Assembly (NCBI RefSeq): GCF_030163795.1
Contig: NZ_JASJOF010000016.1
Location: 1 to 47,926 of the forward strand
Direction of reading: 5' to 3'
From: Roseicyclus marinus
GTDB lineage: Bacteria > Pseudomonadota > Alphaproteobacteria > Rhodobacterales > Rhodobacteraceae
DNA: 47,926 bases
Positions 25,228-34,798 of this stretch are shown in pieces (positions within the stretch are counted from its first letter, which is position 1; each line of letters opens with the position of its first letter). The position numbers and the translations under genes were made by a program. The notes beneath the pieces are model-generated. The model ran no database searches and had not been told where the DNA came from. It saw nothing but the letters and a program-made list of their open reading frames with translations.

Positions 25228-26214
25228 ATGAAACACACCATCATCGCTGCGGGGTTGAGCGTTTTCGCAGGGGCGGCCTTTGCGCAGGCCCCGGTGCTGA
25301 CGGTCTATACCTATGACAGCTTTGTCTCGGATTGGGGCCCCGGCCCGGCGATCGAGGAAGCCTTCGAGGCAACATGCGGGTGCGATCTGCAATTCGTCGG
25401 CGCGGGCGATGGCGCGGCGCTTTTGGCGCGGGTCAGGCTGGAGGGGGAACGGTCCGAGGCCGATGTGGTCCTTGGTCTTGATACCAACCTGACGGCGGCC
25501 GCGCGCGACGCGGGGCTGTTTGCCCCCCATGGCATCACGCCCGAGGGGCTGACCCTGCCTGTCGCGTGGGAGGATGGGGAATTCCTGCCCTTCGACTGGG
25601 GTTATTTCGCCTTTGTCCATCGTGCGGATCTGGACGGGGTGCCCGGCTCCTTCGAAGAGCTGGCGGCCTCCGACTTGTCCATCGTCATTCAGGATCCGCG
25701 CTCCTCGACCCCCGGTCTGGGTCTGTTGATGTGGGTGCAGGCCGCGTATGGCGCGGATGCCGGCGCGATCTGGGAGGGGCTGTCCGACAATATCGTCACC
25801 GTCACGCCCGGCTGGTCGGAGGCCTATGGCCTGTTCCTCGAGGGCGAGGCCGACATGGTGCTGAGCTACACCACATCCCCCGCCTATCACCTGATCGCGG
25901 AGGAGGATGCCGGTTTCGCCGCCGCCGGTTTCGACGAGGGGCATTACATGCAGGTCGAGGTGGCGGGGATGCTGGCGGGAACCGACCAGCCCGAACTTGC
26001 CCGGGATTTCCTGCGCTTCATGCTGGGTGAGGCGTTCCAGAACGTCATCCCGACAACGAACTGGATGTATCCCGCCGCCCTGCCGGCCGAGGCGCTGCCC
26101 GACGGGTTCGAGACGCTCCTGACGCCCGCGCGGCCCATCTTGCTGTCGCCCGAGGAGGCCGCGGCGGTCCGTGATGAGGCATTGGCCACATGGCAAGCCG
26201 CGCTCAGCCGCTGA
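25228..26214 (+). CDS. thiB: Thiamine ABC transporter, substrate-binding protein
   Basis: A 328-residue periplasmic protein with a signal peptide (MKHTIIAAGLSVFAGAAFAQA) that binds thiamine and its phosphates. VLTVYTYDSFVSDWGPGP, VVLGLDTNLTAAARDAGLF and PFDWGYFAFVHR are ThiB features. Its start has GGAGGAGTGAGAG directly upstream. It is the first gene of thiBPQ, under a TPP riboswitch, and overlaps thiP by 25 bases. All three components of the transporter are intact. Confidence 0.94.
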   Translation: MKHTIIAAGLSVFAGAAFAQAPVLTVYTYDSFVSDWGPGPAIEEAFEATCGCDLQFVGAGDGAALLARVRLEGERSEADVVLGLDTNLTAAARDAGLFAPHGITPEGLTLPVAWEDGEFLPFDWGYFAFVHRADLDGVPGSFEELAASDLSIVIQDPRSSTPGLGLLMWVQAAYGADAGAIWEGLSDNIVTVTPGWSEAYGLFLEGEADMVLSYTTSPAYHLIAEEDAGFAAAGFDEGHYMQVEVAGMLAGTDQPELARDFLRFMLGEAFQNVIPTTNWMYPAALPAEALPDGFETLLTPARPILLSPEEAAAVRDEALATWQAALSR

Positions 26215-27758
26215 GTGGATTGGACAGGACGGGCGCGGTGTTCGCCGCGCTCGTCACCTTGGCCGTTCTGGGGCCCTTGGCCGCCGTGATGGCGCGGGCG
26301 GATTGGCCGCTGGCGCTGGGACCTGCGGACCTTGCTGCGATCCGGTTCACGCTGGTGCAGGCCGCGCTGTCGGCTGTGTTGAGCGTCGTGCTGGCGATCC
26401 CCGTGGCGCGCGCGCTGGCGCGGCGGGATTTCGCGGGGCGGCGGATGCTGGTGACGCTGATGGGCGCGCCGTTCCTGTTGCCGGTGATCGTGGCGGTTCT
26501 GGGCCTTTTGGCGGTCTTTGGGCGGGCGGGCTGGATCAACGCGGCGCTGGCGGGCATCGGTTTGGGGCGGATCGATGTCTACGGGTTGCAGGGCGTGGTT
26601 TTGGCCCATGTCTTTCTCAATCTGCCATTGGCGGTGCGGCTGATCTTGCAGGGTTGGCAGGATATCCCGTCGGAACGGGTGCGGCTGGCCACGGCGCTGG
26701 GGTTTTCCGGAGCCGACATGCGCCGCCATTTCGAGCGGCCCTTGCTGCGCGCGGTGCTGCCCGGTGCGGCGCTTTTGATCTTCCTGATCTGCACGACGAG
26801 TTTCGCCGTGGCGCTGATCCTTGGCGGGGGACCGCGGGCGACGACCGTGGAACTGGCCATCTATCAGGCGTTCCGGTTCGATTTCGATCTTGGACGGGCG
26901 GCGGCGCTGGGGCTGGTGCAGGTGGCCATCTGTTTCGGCGCGGGGGCGCTGGCCTTTGGCGCGATCCGGGGGCGGGAACTGGGCACGGGGCTGGATCGCC
27001 CGCCGCTGCCATGGCCCGGGGATGGACGCGGGGCGCGCGCGGGCGATGCGCTGGCGATCACGCTGGCCGCGCTGTTCTTGCTGCTGCCGCTGGTGGCGGT
27101 GGCCATCGCTGGCCTGCCGGCGCTGGCGGGGATGCCGGGACTGGTCTGGCACGCGGCCCTGCGGTCGGTGGTTCTGGCGCTGGCCTCTGCCGGGCTTGCC
27201 GTGGCGCTGGCCTTGCCCATCGCGCTTTTGGTGGCGCGCTTGCGGCGGCCCGGTCTGGTAGAGGGGCTGGCCTTTCTGACCATTGCCGTGTCGCCGCTGG
27301 TGATCGGAACGGGGATGTTCGTGTTGATCCGGCCATGGGGCGACCCGGTGGCACTGGCCCTGCCTGTGACGGGGCTGGTGAATGCGCTGGTGGCCTTGCC
27401 GTTCTTGCTGCGCGCGCTGGTTCCTGCCGCGGTGGCGGCGGAGGCCGGGCAGGGGCGCTTGGCCGAGTCTTTGGGATTGCGCGGGCTGTCGCGGTTGCGC
27501 CATGCGATCCTGCCCCGGCTGCGCCGCCCCTTGGGATTTGGTGCGGGGTTGGCGGCGGCGTTTTCCATGGGTGATCTGGGCGTGATCACCTTGTTCTCGA
27601 CGCCTGGTCAGGGGACCCTGCCGTTGGAGATGTATCGCCTGATGGGGGCCTATCGCACCGATGACGCACAAGGCGCGGCGGTGCTTTTGATGGCGCTGAC
27701 GCTGGCGGTGTTCTGGGTGTTCGACAGGGGAGGAAGGCTTGATGCTGTCGCTCGATGA
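26190..27758 (+). CDS. thiP: Thiamine ABC transporter, permease
   Basis: A 522-residue double permease with about twelve transmembrane segments. It carries two binding-protein-dependent transport domains, each with an EAA-like loop (ATALGFSGADMRRHFERPLLR and ESLGLRGLSRLRHAILPRL). The fused two-domain form is typical of ThiP. The ATG at 26190 (MASRAQPLSG) overlaps the end of thiB, and the 3' end overlaps thiQ by 17 bases, so the operon is tightly coupled. Confidence 0.93.
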   Translation: MASRAQPLSGLDRTGAVFAALVTLAVLGPLAAVMARADWPLALGPADLAAIRFTLVQAALSAVLSVVLAIPVARALARRDFAGRRMLVTLMGAPFLLPVIVAVLGLLAVFGRAGWINAALAGIGLGRIDVYGLQGVVLAHVFLNLPLAVRLILQGWQDIPSERVRLATALGFSGADMRRHFERPLLRAVLPGAALLIFLICTTSFAVALILGGGPRATTVELAIYQAFRFDFDLGRAAALGLVQVAICFGAGALAFGAIRGRELGTGLDRPPLPWPGDGRGARAGDALAITLAALFLLLPLVAVAIAGLPALAGMPGLVWHAALRSVVLALASAGLAVALALPIALLVARLRRPGLVEGLAFLTIAVSPLVIGTGMFVLIRPWGDPVALALPVTGLVNALVALPFLLRALVPAAVAAEAGQGRLAESLGLRGLSRLRHAILPRLRRPLGFGAGLAAAFSMGDLGVITLFSTPGQGTLPLEMYRLMGAYRTDDAQGAAVLLMALTLAVFWVFDRGGRLDAVAR

Positions 27759-28431
27759 TCTGCGGCTGACGCAGGACGGGTTCACCCTGTCGATGTCGGG
27801 CGAGGTTGCGCGTGGTGGGCGTGTCGCGTTGCTGGGCGCGTCGGGCAGCGGGAAAAGCACGCTGCTGTGGGTGATCGCCGGATTTTTCTGGCCCGATGAA
27901 GGGCGCATCCTGTGGGAGGGGCGGGAGATCACCCGCGCGCCGGTGGCCGACCGCCCGGTCTCGATCCTGTTTCAGGACGGCAACCTGTTTCCGCATCTGT
28001 CCGTCTTCGACAACGTGGCCCTTGGGCTGCGCCCCGATCTGCGCCTGTCGGAGGCGGATCGCGCCCGGGTGGATGAGAGCTTGGGCCGTGTCGGCCTGTC
28101 GGGTCACGGGGCGCGGCGACCCGGTGTTTTGTCGGGCGGGCAGCAGGCACGGGTGGCCTTGGCGCGGATGCTATTGAGGGACCGGCCGCTGGCGCTGCTG
28201 GACGAGCCCTTTGCCGCGCTCGATCCGGGGTTGAAGCGCGAGATGCTGGCGCTGGTCGATGACTTGGCGCGGGACCGGGGGCTGACCTTGGTGATGGCGT
28301 GCCATGATTTGCGCGATGCGGAACGGCTCTGCGACCGGCTGTGGGTTCTCGACAATGGGGCCAAGGTGCTGGACGTGGCGATGGCGGGTCTGCGGGAGGA
28401 TCCGCCCGTGGCGCTGGGCGCCTGGATCTGA
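27742..28431 (+). CDS. thiQ: Thiamine ABC transporter, ATPase
   Basis: A 229-residue ATP-binding subunit. Walker A is GASGSGKST, the signature is VLSGGQQARVALAR, and Walker B is LALLDEPFAALD; the Q-loop (LFQDGNLFPH) and H-loop (MACHD) are present. The ATG at 27742 has GAGGAAGG upstream and is preferred over TTG 27739. It ends the riboswitch-controlled operon, with a bidirectional terminator 20 bases after the stop. Confidence 0.93.
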   Translation: MLSLDDLRLTQDGFTLSMSGEVARGGRVALLGASGSGKSTLLWVIAGFFWPDEGRILWEGREITRAPVADRPVSILFQDGNLFPHLSVFDNVALGLRPDLRLSEADRARVDESLGRVGLSGHGARRPGVLSGGQQARVALARMLLRDRPLALLDEPFAALDPGLKREMLALVDDLARDRGLTLVMACHDLRDAERLCDRLWVLDNGAKVLDVAMAGLREDPPVALGAWI

Positions 28432-28450
28432 CGCCGCCCGCCGGAAACGA

Positions 28451-28476
28451 AAAACGCGCCCCGTGGGGCGCGTTTT
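28451..28476. terminator. Bidirectional terminator between thiQ and petC
   Basis: A perfect 12-base-pair stem AAAACGCGCCCC / GGGGCGCGTTTT with a GT loop. The A-run and T-run at its ends give both convergent operons a U-tract. It sits 19 bases after thiQ and 21 bases before the petC stop. Confidence 0.9.
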
Positions 28477-28497
28477 CCTGTCTACTGGCCGGTTGGA

Positions 28498-29313
28498 TCA
28501 CTCGGCAGGCTGCGAGCCCTTGACGCGAGCCTTGACCGGAGCCCAGAGCCGCTTGTTCGACAGATACAGCAGCACCGACAGCACGCCCAGCAGCAGCACG
28601 GCGGTAAAGCCCATCTGCTTGCGCGCCATCAGCTTGGGTTCGGCCGCCCAGGTCAGGAAGGCCGCCACGTCGAGCGCCATCTGTTCCTCGGTCGCCTCGG
28701 TGCCGTCGCCGTATTCCACGGCGCCCTCCCAAAGCGGCGGAGCCATCGAGATGTAGCCGCCGGGGAAGGTTTCGTTGCCGTACAGCACCGAGCCGAATTC
28801 CTCGCGCTCGGACCCGGTGTAATGGGTCAGGAGCGAGGCGACGTATTCCGGACCGCCCATGCCGCGGAACAGCGGGTTCAGGCCAAGCCCGTAGGGGCCG
28901 CTGAAACCTGCGCGCGCTTTGGTCATCAGGCTGAGGTCGGGTGCACCGACCGAGTCGTTGACCGGGAAGTTGTCGTTGGGGGTGGCGGCGCGCCAATCCT
29001 GCAGTTCGGGGTCATAGACCTCGATGAAGTTCTGCTCGATGTAGGCGCGCACTTCGTCCTCGGTAAAGCCGGGGCCGCCTTCGTCAGAGAGCGTCCGGAT
29101 CGGGACATAGCGCAGGCCGTGGCAGGCCATGCAGACCTGCGTATAGACCTGCAGCCCGCGCTGGAGCTGAACTTGGTCAAAGGTGCCGAAGGGGCCTTCG
29201 AAGGAGAAGGCGTAATCCTCGACATGGCCCGCCGCACCGGCTGCCAGCGCCGCCCCCGAAGAGAGGGCGAGCGTGGCGGCGGTGGCCGAGCTGAGGGCAA
29301 GTTTCCTGAGCAT
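28498..29313 (-). CDS. petC: Ubiquinol-cytochrome c reductase, cytochrome c1
   Basis: A 271-residue subunit of complex III. It has a signal peptide ([20 protein letters not shown]), the haem-binding motif [10 protein letters not shown] (Cys61, Cys64, His65), the sixth-ligand Met region, and a C-terminal membrane anchor ([19 protein letters not shown]) that fixes it to the periplasmic face. Start ATG 29313 follows AAAGGAAA. It is last in the petABC operon, 17 bases after petB, and ends at a bidirectional terminator. Confidence 0.95.
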   Translation of the reverse strand: MLRKLALSSATAATLALSSGAALAAGAAGHVEDYAFSFEGPFGTFDQVQLQRGLQVYTQVCMACHGLRYVPIRTLSDEGGPGFTEDEVRAYIEQNFIEVYDPELQDWRAATPNDNFPVNDSVGAPDLSLMTKARAGFSGPYGLGLNPLFRGMGGPEYVASLLTHYTGSEREEFGSVLYGNETFPGGYISMAPPLWEGAVEYGDGTEATEEQMALDVAAFLTWAAEPKLMARKQMGFTAVLLLGVLSVLLYLSNKRLWAPVKARVKGSQPAE

Positions 29314-29330
29314 ACTCAGTTTCCTTTCTT

Positions 29331-30686
29331 TCACTCGGCCGGCGTCGGCGCGGTGGCGGTCACGCCGCCATGGCCGTCGTGGTCTTTGCCGTAGTGGGCT
29401 TTGAAGTCTTCCTCGATCGTGGCCGGCGGGGTCGTCGGCTTTTCGATCACGCCCAGAAGCGGCAGGATCACGAGGAAATAGGCGAACCAGTAGGCCGAGC
29501 CGATCAGCGCGATATAGGGGTAGATCCCTTCGGCCGGCATCGCCCCCGCCCACATCAGGACGAAGAAGTTCACGATGAACAGCCAGAACCACCACTTGAA
29601 CATCGGCCGGTAGCGGCCCGAGCGCACCGAGGAGGTGTCGAGCCACGGCACCAGCGCCATCACGATGATCGCGCCGAACATCGCCACCACGCCGAAGAAC
29701 TTGGCGTCGACGATGCCCGCGGTCAGGAAGTCGACCAGCATCACCAGCCAGACTTCGCCGTCGAAGGCACGCAGGATCGCGTAGAACGGCAAGAAGTACC
29801 ATTCCGGCACGATATGCGCGGGCGTCACCAGCGGATTGGCCTCGATATAGTTGTCGGGGTGACCGAGGTAGTTGGGCATGAAGCCCACGATCGCGAAGAA
29901 GACAACCAGGATCACGGCCAGCGCGAACAGGTCCTTGACCACAAAGTAGGGCCAGAACGGCAGGGTGTCGGCCTCGGCTTCCTTCTTGGACGTGCGGCGC
30001 ACTTCAACACCCGTCGGGTTGTTGTTGCCGGTCGTGTGGAAGGCCCAGACGTGCACGATCACAAGGCCCAGGATTACGAAGGGCAGCAGATAATGCAGCG
30101 ACAGGAAGCGGTTCAGCGTGGCATTGTCCACGGCCGGCCCGCCCAGAAGCCAGGTCTGGATCGCCTCGCCCACGAAGGGGATGGCACCAAACAGGCCGGT
30201 GATCACGGTCGCGCCCCAGAAGGACATCTGACCCCAGGGCAGAACGTAGCCCATGAAGGCGGTGCCCATCATCATCAGGTAGATGAGCATCCCGATGATC
30301 CACGTCACTTCGCGCGGGGCCTTGTAGGAGCCGTAGTAGAGACCGCGGAAGATGTGCAGATACACGGCGATGAAGAACAGCGACGCACCGTTCTGGTGGA
30401 TGTAGCGGATCGCCCATCCCCCGTTCACGTTGCGCATGATGTGTTCGACCGAGGCGAAGGCCATATCGACATGCGGCGTGTAGTGCATCACGAGGATGAT
30501 GCCGGTCACGATCTGGAGAACCAGTGTGAACACCAGCACGATGCCCCAGATCCACATCCAGTTGAGGTTCTTGGGGGTCGGGATCATCAGCGTGTCATAC
30601 ATCAGCGACACGATGGGGAGCCGGCGATGCAACCACTTTTCGGCGTTGCTCTTCGGCTCGTAATGGTCGTGGGGAATTCCGGACAT
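29331..30686 (-). CDS. petB: Ubiquinol-cytochrome c reductase, cytochrome b
   Basis: A 451-residue integral protein with eight or more membrane helices that carries the two b haems and the quinol and quinone sites. Seen are the haem-region segments [22 protein letters not shown] and [24 protein letters not shown], and the Qo-site motif [13 protein letters not shown]. The C-terminal tail (after ~425) is soluble and His/Gly-rich, as in other Rhodobacteraceae. It sits 18 bases after petA in the same direction. Confidence 0.95.
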   Translation of the reverse strand: MSGIPHDHYEPKSNAEKWLHRRLPIVSLMYDTLMIPTPKNLNWMWIWGIVLVFTLVLQIVTGIILVMHYTPHVDMAFASVEHIMRNVNGGWAIRYIHQNGASLFFIAVYLHIFRGLYYGSYKAPREVTWIIGMLIYLMMMGTAFMGYVLPWGQMSFWGATVITGLFGAIPFVGEAIQTWLLGGPAVDNATLNRFLSLHYLLPFVILGLVIVHVWAFHTTGNNNPTGVEVRRTSKKEAEADTLPFWPYFVVKDLFALAVILVVFFAIVGFMPNYLGHPDNYIEANPLVTPAHIVPEWYFLPFYAILRAFDGEVWLVMLVDFLTAGIVDAKFFGVVAMFGAIIVMALVPWLDTSSVRSGRYRPMFKWWFWLFIVNFFVLMWAGAMPAEGIYPYIALIGSAYWFAYFLVILPLLGVIEKPTTPPATIEEDFKAHYGKDHDGHGGVTATAPTPAE

Positions 30687-30704
30687 GAGCGCGTTTCCTC
30701 CGGG

Positions 30705-31280
30705 TCAGCCGAGCAGGATCGTGGTTTCATCCACGAATTCTGCAACGGGAATGGGAAGGTTCTGGGGGGCGGGCCCGCGGCGAATGCGGCCAGCGCCATC
30801 GTAATGCGAACCATGGCAGGGGCAGAACCAGCCGCCGAAATCGCCCGCGCCGTCACCGATGGGCACGCAGCCCAGATGGGTGCAGACGCCGATCTGGACC
30901 AGCCATTCGCCGGTGTTCTCACCGGTGAAATCGGGCATGGAGCGGTTTTCGTCGGTCGCCGGAACCTCGCCGAGGTTGGGGTTGCGGGCGATCGGGTCGA
31001 CAAGGTCATCCACCGAAACGGCGCGCGCCTCCGCAATCTCTTCTTCGGTGCGGTGGCGGATGAACACGGGCTTGCCGAGGAACAGCACGGTCAGCTGTGT
31101 GCCCACATCGACGCCCGACACGTCGACGCGCAGCTGGCTTGCGGCCTGCACGTCGGCGGAGGGGTTCATCTGGTTGACGAGGGGCCAAGCAGCCGCCCCA
31201 ACGGCCACGGCGCCGACACCGGCGGTGGCGTAGTACAGAAAATCGCGGCGATCACCGCTATGGTCTTCGGCGTGTGACAC
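30705..31280 (-). CDS. petA: Ubiquinol-cytochrome c reductase, Rieske iron-sulfur protein
   Basis: A 191-residue protein exported folded by the Tat route: [19 protein letters not shown] gives a twin-Arg signal that remains as a membrane anchor. The 2Fe-2S ligands are CTHLGC (Cys133, His135, Cys138) and CPCHGSHYD (Cys153, His156), with Cys155 as disulfide partner. It starts with GTG at 31280, with GGGGAGA upstream. It heads petABC; the upstream 246 bases hold no gene and should contain the operon promoter. A small hairpin (GTCCGG/CCGGAC, 31306-31323) lies in the leader. Confidence 0.95.
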   Translation of the reverse strand: MSHAEDHSGDRRDFLYYATAGVGAVAVGAAAWPLVNQMNPSADVQAASQLRVDVSGVDVGTQLTVLFLGKPVFIRHRTEEEIAEARAVSVDDLVDPIARNPNLGEVPATDENRSMPDFTGENTGEWLVQIGVCTHLGCVPIGDGAGDFGGWFCPCHGSHYDGAGRIRRGPAPQNLPIPVAEFVDETTILLG

Positions 31281-31526
31281 GGTTTCGCGTCTCCCCTTGT
31301 TCTGGGTCCGGGGAATGCCGGACCTTGAAAACCCGAGAGGGCGAAGAGACTCGTCCCTTCACCCGGATAGTCCGCTGTCTATGGATTGGCGTTATAGGCG
31401 TCCAGCGGACAAACGCGCGCATCTTGGCCGAAATGTCGCATGCAAACCGCCGATTTCGGGCAAGTTTTCAGCCTTTGGGCGAAAAACCGAGCCGCCGCTT
31501 TCGCCTCGATTGAAGATCGGGCCGCA

Positions 31527-31955
31527 TCAGGGCAGGGGGCGGCGCATCACCCGGTGCAGAATGCCCGATCCGTCGTCATACTCCGGCCCCTCCGCGACGA
31601 AGCCCAGAGCCTCGTAAAACGGGATGACGGAGACCTGCGATTCCAGCATGGCTTGGGTGAACCCGGCACTGCGTGCCTCGTCCAGCATATGGGCCATGAT
31701 CTTGCGGCCAAGCCCCGTTCCGCGGGCCTGCGGCATCACCGCGACGCGCCCGATCTTGGCTACCGGGCCGCGTGCGATCAGGCGCGCGGTGCCCAAGGGG
31801 CCGCTGTCGTCCTCGGCCAACACATGGAGGCAGGTTTCATCCGCCTCGTCCCATTCCTCGGCCTCTGGAATGCCCTGTTCGTCGATGAAGACGGCGCGAC
31901 GCACGGCGAAACAGGCCGCGCGGGCGGCCGTTGACGCGGCGGTGCCGATCCTCAT
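31527..31955 (-). CDS. GNAT family N-acetyltransferase
   Basis: A 142-residue acetyl-CoA-dependent transferase. CFAVRRAVFIDEQGIPEAEEWDE is the start typical of the YitI/ElaA-like GNAT group, and VAVMPQARGTGLGRKIMAHM is the acetyl-CoA-binding motif A (R/QxxGxG/A). Substrate is unknown. Its ATG overlaps the stop of the glutathione S-transferase gene (TCAT on the plus strand, 31952-31955), so it is translationally coupled as the last gene of the minus-strand run. Confidence 0.86.
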   Translation of the reverse strand: MRIGTAASTAARAACFAVRRAVFIDEQGIPEAEEWDEADETCLHVLAEDDSGPLGTARLIARGPVAKIGRVAVMPQARGTGLGRKIMAHMLDEARSAGFTQAMLESQVSVIPFYEALGFVAEGPEYDDGSGILHRVMRRPLP

Positions 31956-32557
31956 GCGGGGGCGGTGCCGGCCATCGACGGGCGGGCGGCGAAGGTGGCA
32001 TACCACGCGGCCAACGCCGGGCGCCCGGCGCGCCAGTCGCGCGCCCCGTGCCGCAGGTCGAGATAGCCGAGCGCGCAGGCAACCGCGATCTGCCCCATGT
32101 CGAGCGGACCCGCCAGATGGCTCATCCACTGTCCCTCGATCGCGTCAAGCGCGCGGCCGACCTTGCCCCACTGCCCCTCGACCCATGGGGCAAAGCGCAG
32201 CTCTTCGGGGCGGTAGCGTTCTTCGTAGATCATGCCGACTGCGGCCTCCATGATCCCGTCGGCCGTAGCCTCGAGCGTCAGCACCTCCCACAGGCGGGCC
32301 TCGGGATAGAGGGTGCCGCCGCGCGTGGCGTCGAGGTAGCGGGTGATGACCCGGCTGTCATAAAGCGTCGGCCCTTCGTCGCGCACCAGCGCCGGGATCT
32401 TGCCCAGCGGATTAGCGGCATTGATCCGTTCCTCGCCATGCACGGGCGAGGTGGCGACCTGCTCGAAGGGGATATCGGCGATGCCCAGTTCGGTGATCAC
32501 GACGCGCGCCTTGCGCACGAAGGGCGAGAGCGGCGAGCCTAGAAGAACGTGGGTCAT
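31952..32557 (-). CDS. Glutathione S-transferase family protein
   Basis: A 201-residue cytosolic protein. The thioredoxin-like N-terminal domain begins LLGSPLSPFVRKARVVITELG, with Ser residues where the beta/theta-class activating residue lies, followed by NPLGKIPALVRDEGPTLYDSRVITRYLD (the cis-Pro and ES/DS glutathione contacts). The C-terminal helical domain runs from about 90. It overlaps both neighbours by four bases (32554-32557 and 31952-31955), so it is coupled to the small protein upstream and the GNAT downstream. Substrate unknown. Confidence 0.9.
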   Translation of the reverse strand: MTHVLLGSPLSPFVRKARVVITELGIADIPFEQVATSPVHGEERINAANPLGKIPALVRDEGPTLYDSRVITRYLDATRGGTLYPEARLWEVLTLEATADGIMEAAVGMIYEERYRPEELRFAPWVEGQWGKVGRALDAIEGQWMSHLAGPLDMGQIAVACALGYLDLRHGARDWRAGRPALAAWYATFAARPSMAGTAPA

Positions 32558-32835
32558 GCAAACCTCCGAAGACGAAGACGGGCGAGCGCCCCAAGGTCGA
32601 TTTCAACACCCGGGCCGGTCGTGCCCAGCCGGATGCGGCGCCGCCAGCGGGCGGTGGCATTCATCTGACCCGGCGCATGGCCCAGATGCGCACCTTCGGG
32701 CATCCGGTCCATCTCGGCCTCGGCGGCTGGATGCAATGCCCGCGGGCGGGCATGGCACGCCGCGGCATAGGACAGGGCGGCGACCGCGCCATAGCGCAGG
32801 GCTGCGGCAGCGAACGGGGTGAACGGAATGGCCAA
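32554..32835 (-). CDS. Small basic hypothetical protein with TTG start
   Basis: A 93-residue protein that starts with TTG at 32835, seven bases after a GGGAGG site; no ATG or GTG fits. It begins IPFTPFAAAALRYGAVAALSYAAACHARPR, one weak membrane-like helix followed by a charged tail (MDRMPEGAHLGHAPGQMNA). The end is Arg/Leu-rich. I do not recognise a domain; the open frame, strong site and four-base overlap with GST support it as a real gene. It lies 32 bases downstream of the PaiB-like gene, in the same run. Confidence 0.68.
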   Translation of the reverse strand: MAIPFTPFAAAALRYGAVAALSYAAACHARPRALHPAAEAEMDRMPEGAHLGHAPGQMNATARWRRRIRLGTTGPGVEIDLGALARLRLRRFA

Positions 32836-32867
32836 GGCGCAACCTCCCTTGCGGCTGGAACTTGCGC

Positions 32868-33521
32868 TCAGAGATAGGGGAAGGGCGTGTCGCTGTCCAT
32901 CGGCGGCGGGCCGTCGCGCATGAGCCGGGCCAGCGTCTCGACCTCGTGACCGATGGGCGAGGCCGCGACCGCATCGGCAGCCCCCAGACGCGCGGCTTCG
33001 GTCTTGTTCTGGTTGAGTTTCCACGTCCCCTCGACCGTGTCCAGCGTGAAGCGGAAGGGCAGGATGCCCCGCATCATCCGCGCAAGCGCGTCCTCGGGCA
33101 TCTTGTCGACGGTCCAGGGTGTCTTGGGGGACAGGCGATCCTCGAAATGGGCCGAGACGCGGTCCAGATGGCGGCGCATGTCGCCCGGATCGGCCGGGTG
33201 CAAATGCCCGCGCAGATGTACGGCGACGTAATTCCACGTCGGCACCTGCGCCGGATCGCCATACCAATCGGGAGAGACGTAGCCGTCGGGCCCCATCACG
33301 GCGATGACGAACGGGGTGGAAACCGTGACCGCCCGCGCAACGGGGTTGGAGCGGACAAGGTGCAATTCGCCCATCGTCGCATCCGCGTTCAGCCAGAACG
33401 GCACATGGCACAGCATCGGCCCGGCATCCCCGTTCACGCAAAGCGTGCCGAAACCGCGGGCGCGGGCAAAGGCCAGGTTCAGTGCCTCGGGTTCCGAGCG
33501 GAAGGCCGGGTTCGGATGCAT
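32868..33521 (-). CDS. FMN-binding negative transcriptional regulator (PaiB-like)
   Basis: A 217-residue protein of the PaiB family. MHPNPAFRSEPEALNLAFARARGFGTL is the usual start, and VPTWNYVAVHLRGHL plus GTWKLNQNK are family signatures around the flavin site. Members bind FMN and some repress protease or sporulation genes, but many look more like oxidoreductases. ATG 33521 is preceded by AGGGGAA. It lies 17 bases after mtaB in the same direction, at the head of the GST-GNAT group. Confidence 0.87.
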   Translation of the reverse strand: MHPNPAFRSEPEALNLAFARARGFGTLCVNGDAGPMLCHVPFWLNADATMGELHLVRSNPVARAVTVSTPFVIAVMGPDGYVSPDWYGDPAQVPTWNYVAVHLRGHLHPADPGDMRRHLDRVSAHFEDRLSPKTPWTVDKMPEDALARMMRGILPFRFTLDTVEGTWKLNQNKTEAARLGAADAVAASPIGHEVETLARLMRDGPPPMDSDTPFPYL

Positions 33522-33538
33522 CGGTATTCCCCTGTTGC

Positions 33539-34798
33539 TCAGGCGGTCAGTCGCGCGCCGGCATGGCCGGTGATGCGCGCGGTGACGATCGCCCCCTCGC
33601 GCTGGTCGGTCGCGAAATCGACCTCGGTGAATTGCTCGGTCCGGCCCATGCGCGGCGTTTCCATCAAGATGCGATGCGTCTTGCCCGCCTGATCCGCCAG
33701 ATGCGTTCGCGTTGCCGCCTCGCCCGTCGCGCGCAGGCGCGCTGCGCGCTCCTTGATCGTGCCGGCGTCGAGTTGCGGCATCCGGGCGGCGGGCGTGCCT
33801 TGGCGCGCCGAATAGGGAAAGACATGCAGCCACGTCAGCCCGCAGTCCGCGACCAGCTTCAGCGAATTGTCGAATGCCGCCTCCGTCTCGGTCGGAAAGC
33901 CTGCGATGATGTCGGCGCCGAAGACGATATCGGAGCGCAGGCGCCGCGCTTCTTCGCAGAACCGGATCGCATCGTCGCGCAGGTGGCGGCGCTTCATCCG
34001 TTTCAGGATCAGATCGTCGCCATGTTGCAGCGACAGGTGCAGATGCGGCATCAGGCGCGGTTCGGTCGCGATGGCCTGCATCAGGTTCGGGTCCGCTTCG
34101 ATGGAATCGATCGAACTGATCCTGAGGCGCGGCAAATCGGGGACCAGCCGCAAGATACGCATCACCAGATCGCCCAGACGCGGCTCATTCGGAAGGTCCG
34201 CACCCCAAGAGGTCAGATCGACGCCGGTCAGCACGACCTCGTTATAGCCGCGATCCACCAGCCGCTTGATCTGGTCGACCACGACACCCGCCGGAACGCT
34301 GCGCGAATTGCCCCGACCAAAGGGAATGATGCAGAAGGTGCAGCGGTGATCGCAGCCGTTCTGGACCTGCACATACGCGCGCGCCCGCGTGCCGAATCCA
34401 TCGATCAGATGGCCCGCCGTTTCGGTGACCGACATGATGTCGTCCACCTGCACCCGCTCGGTTTCGCCGATCAGGTCTACGGCCATGGCGGTCCATGTCT
34501 CGGGGCGCATCTTTTCGGTATTGCCGATGACGCGGTCGACCTCGGGCATCTTGGCGAAGGTTTCGGGCTCCGTCTGGGCGGCGCAGCCGGTGACGATCAG
34601 GGTCGCCTCGGGATGCTGGCGGCGCAGGCGGCGGATGTCTTGGCGCGCCTTGCGCACCGCCTCGGCCGTCACGGCGCAGGTGTTGACCACGACCGTCTGG
34701 CCAAGGCCCGCGGCCTCGGTCATCTCGCGCATCGCCTCGGTCTCGTAGGCGTTGAGCCGACAGCCGAGCGTGTGAAAGACGGGGGGCTGCGCGCTCAT
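33539..34798 (-). CDS. mtaB: tRNA N6-threonylcarbamoyladenosine(37)-C2 methylthiotransferase
   Basis: A 419-residue radical-SAM enzyme that adds a methylthio group to t6A37 in tRNAs reading ANN codons. The UPF0004 domain carries Cys13, Cys41 and Cys72 for the auxiliary cluster, and the radical-SAM motif is CDHRCTFC (Cys149, Cys153, Cys156). A TRAM-like end ([21 protein letters not shown]) closes the protein. MtaB rather than MiaB or RimO is supported by the [11 protein letters not shown] start. The ATG overlaps the dapF stop (34795-34798). Confidence 0.92.
   Translation of the reverse strand: MSAQPPVFHTLGCRLNAYETEAMREMTEAAGLGQTVVVNTCAVTAEAVRKARQDIRRLRRQHPEATLIVTGCAAQTEPETFAKMPEVDRVIGNTEKMRPETWTAMAVDLIGETERVQVDDIMSVTETAGHLIDGFGTRARAYVQVQNGCDHRCTFCIIPFGRGNSRSVPAGVVVDQIKRLVDRGYNEVVLTGVDLTSWGADLPNEPRLGDLVMRILRLVPDLPRLRISSIDSIEADPNLMQAIATEPRLMPHLHLSLQHGDDLILKRMKRRHLRDDAIRFCEEARRLRSDIVFGADIIAGFPTETEAAFDNSLKLVADCGLTWLHVFPYSARQGTPAARMPQLDAGTIKERAARLRATGEAATRTHLADQAGKTHRILMETPRMGRTEQFTEVDFATDQREGAIVTARITGHAGARLTA

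Noticed and set aside
29370-31277. 635-residue open frame antisense to petABC
   Set aside because: His/Asp/Glu-rich shadow of membrane protein codons. The three pet genes on the minus strand have all functional motifs.
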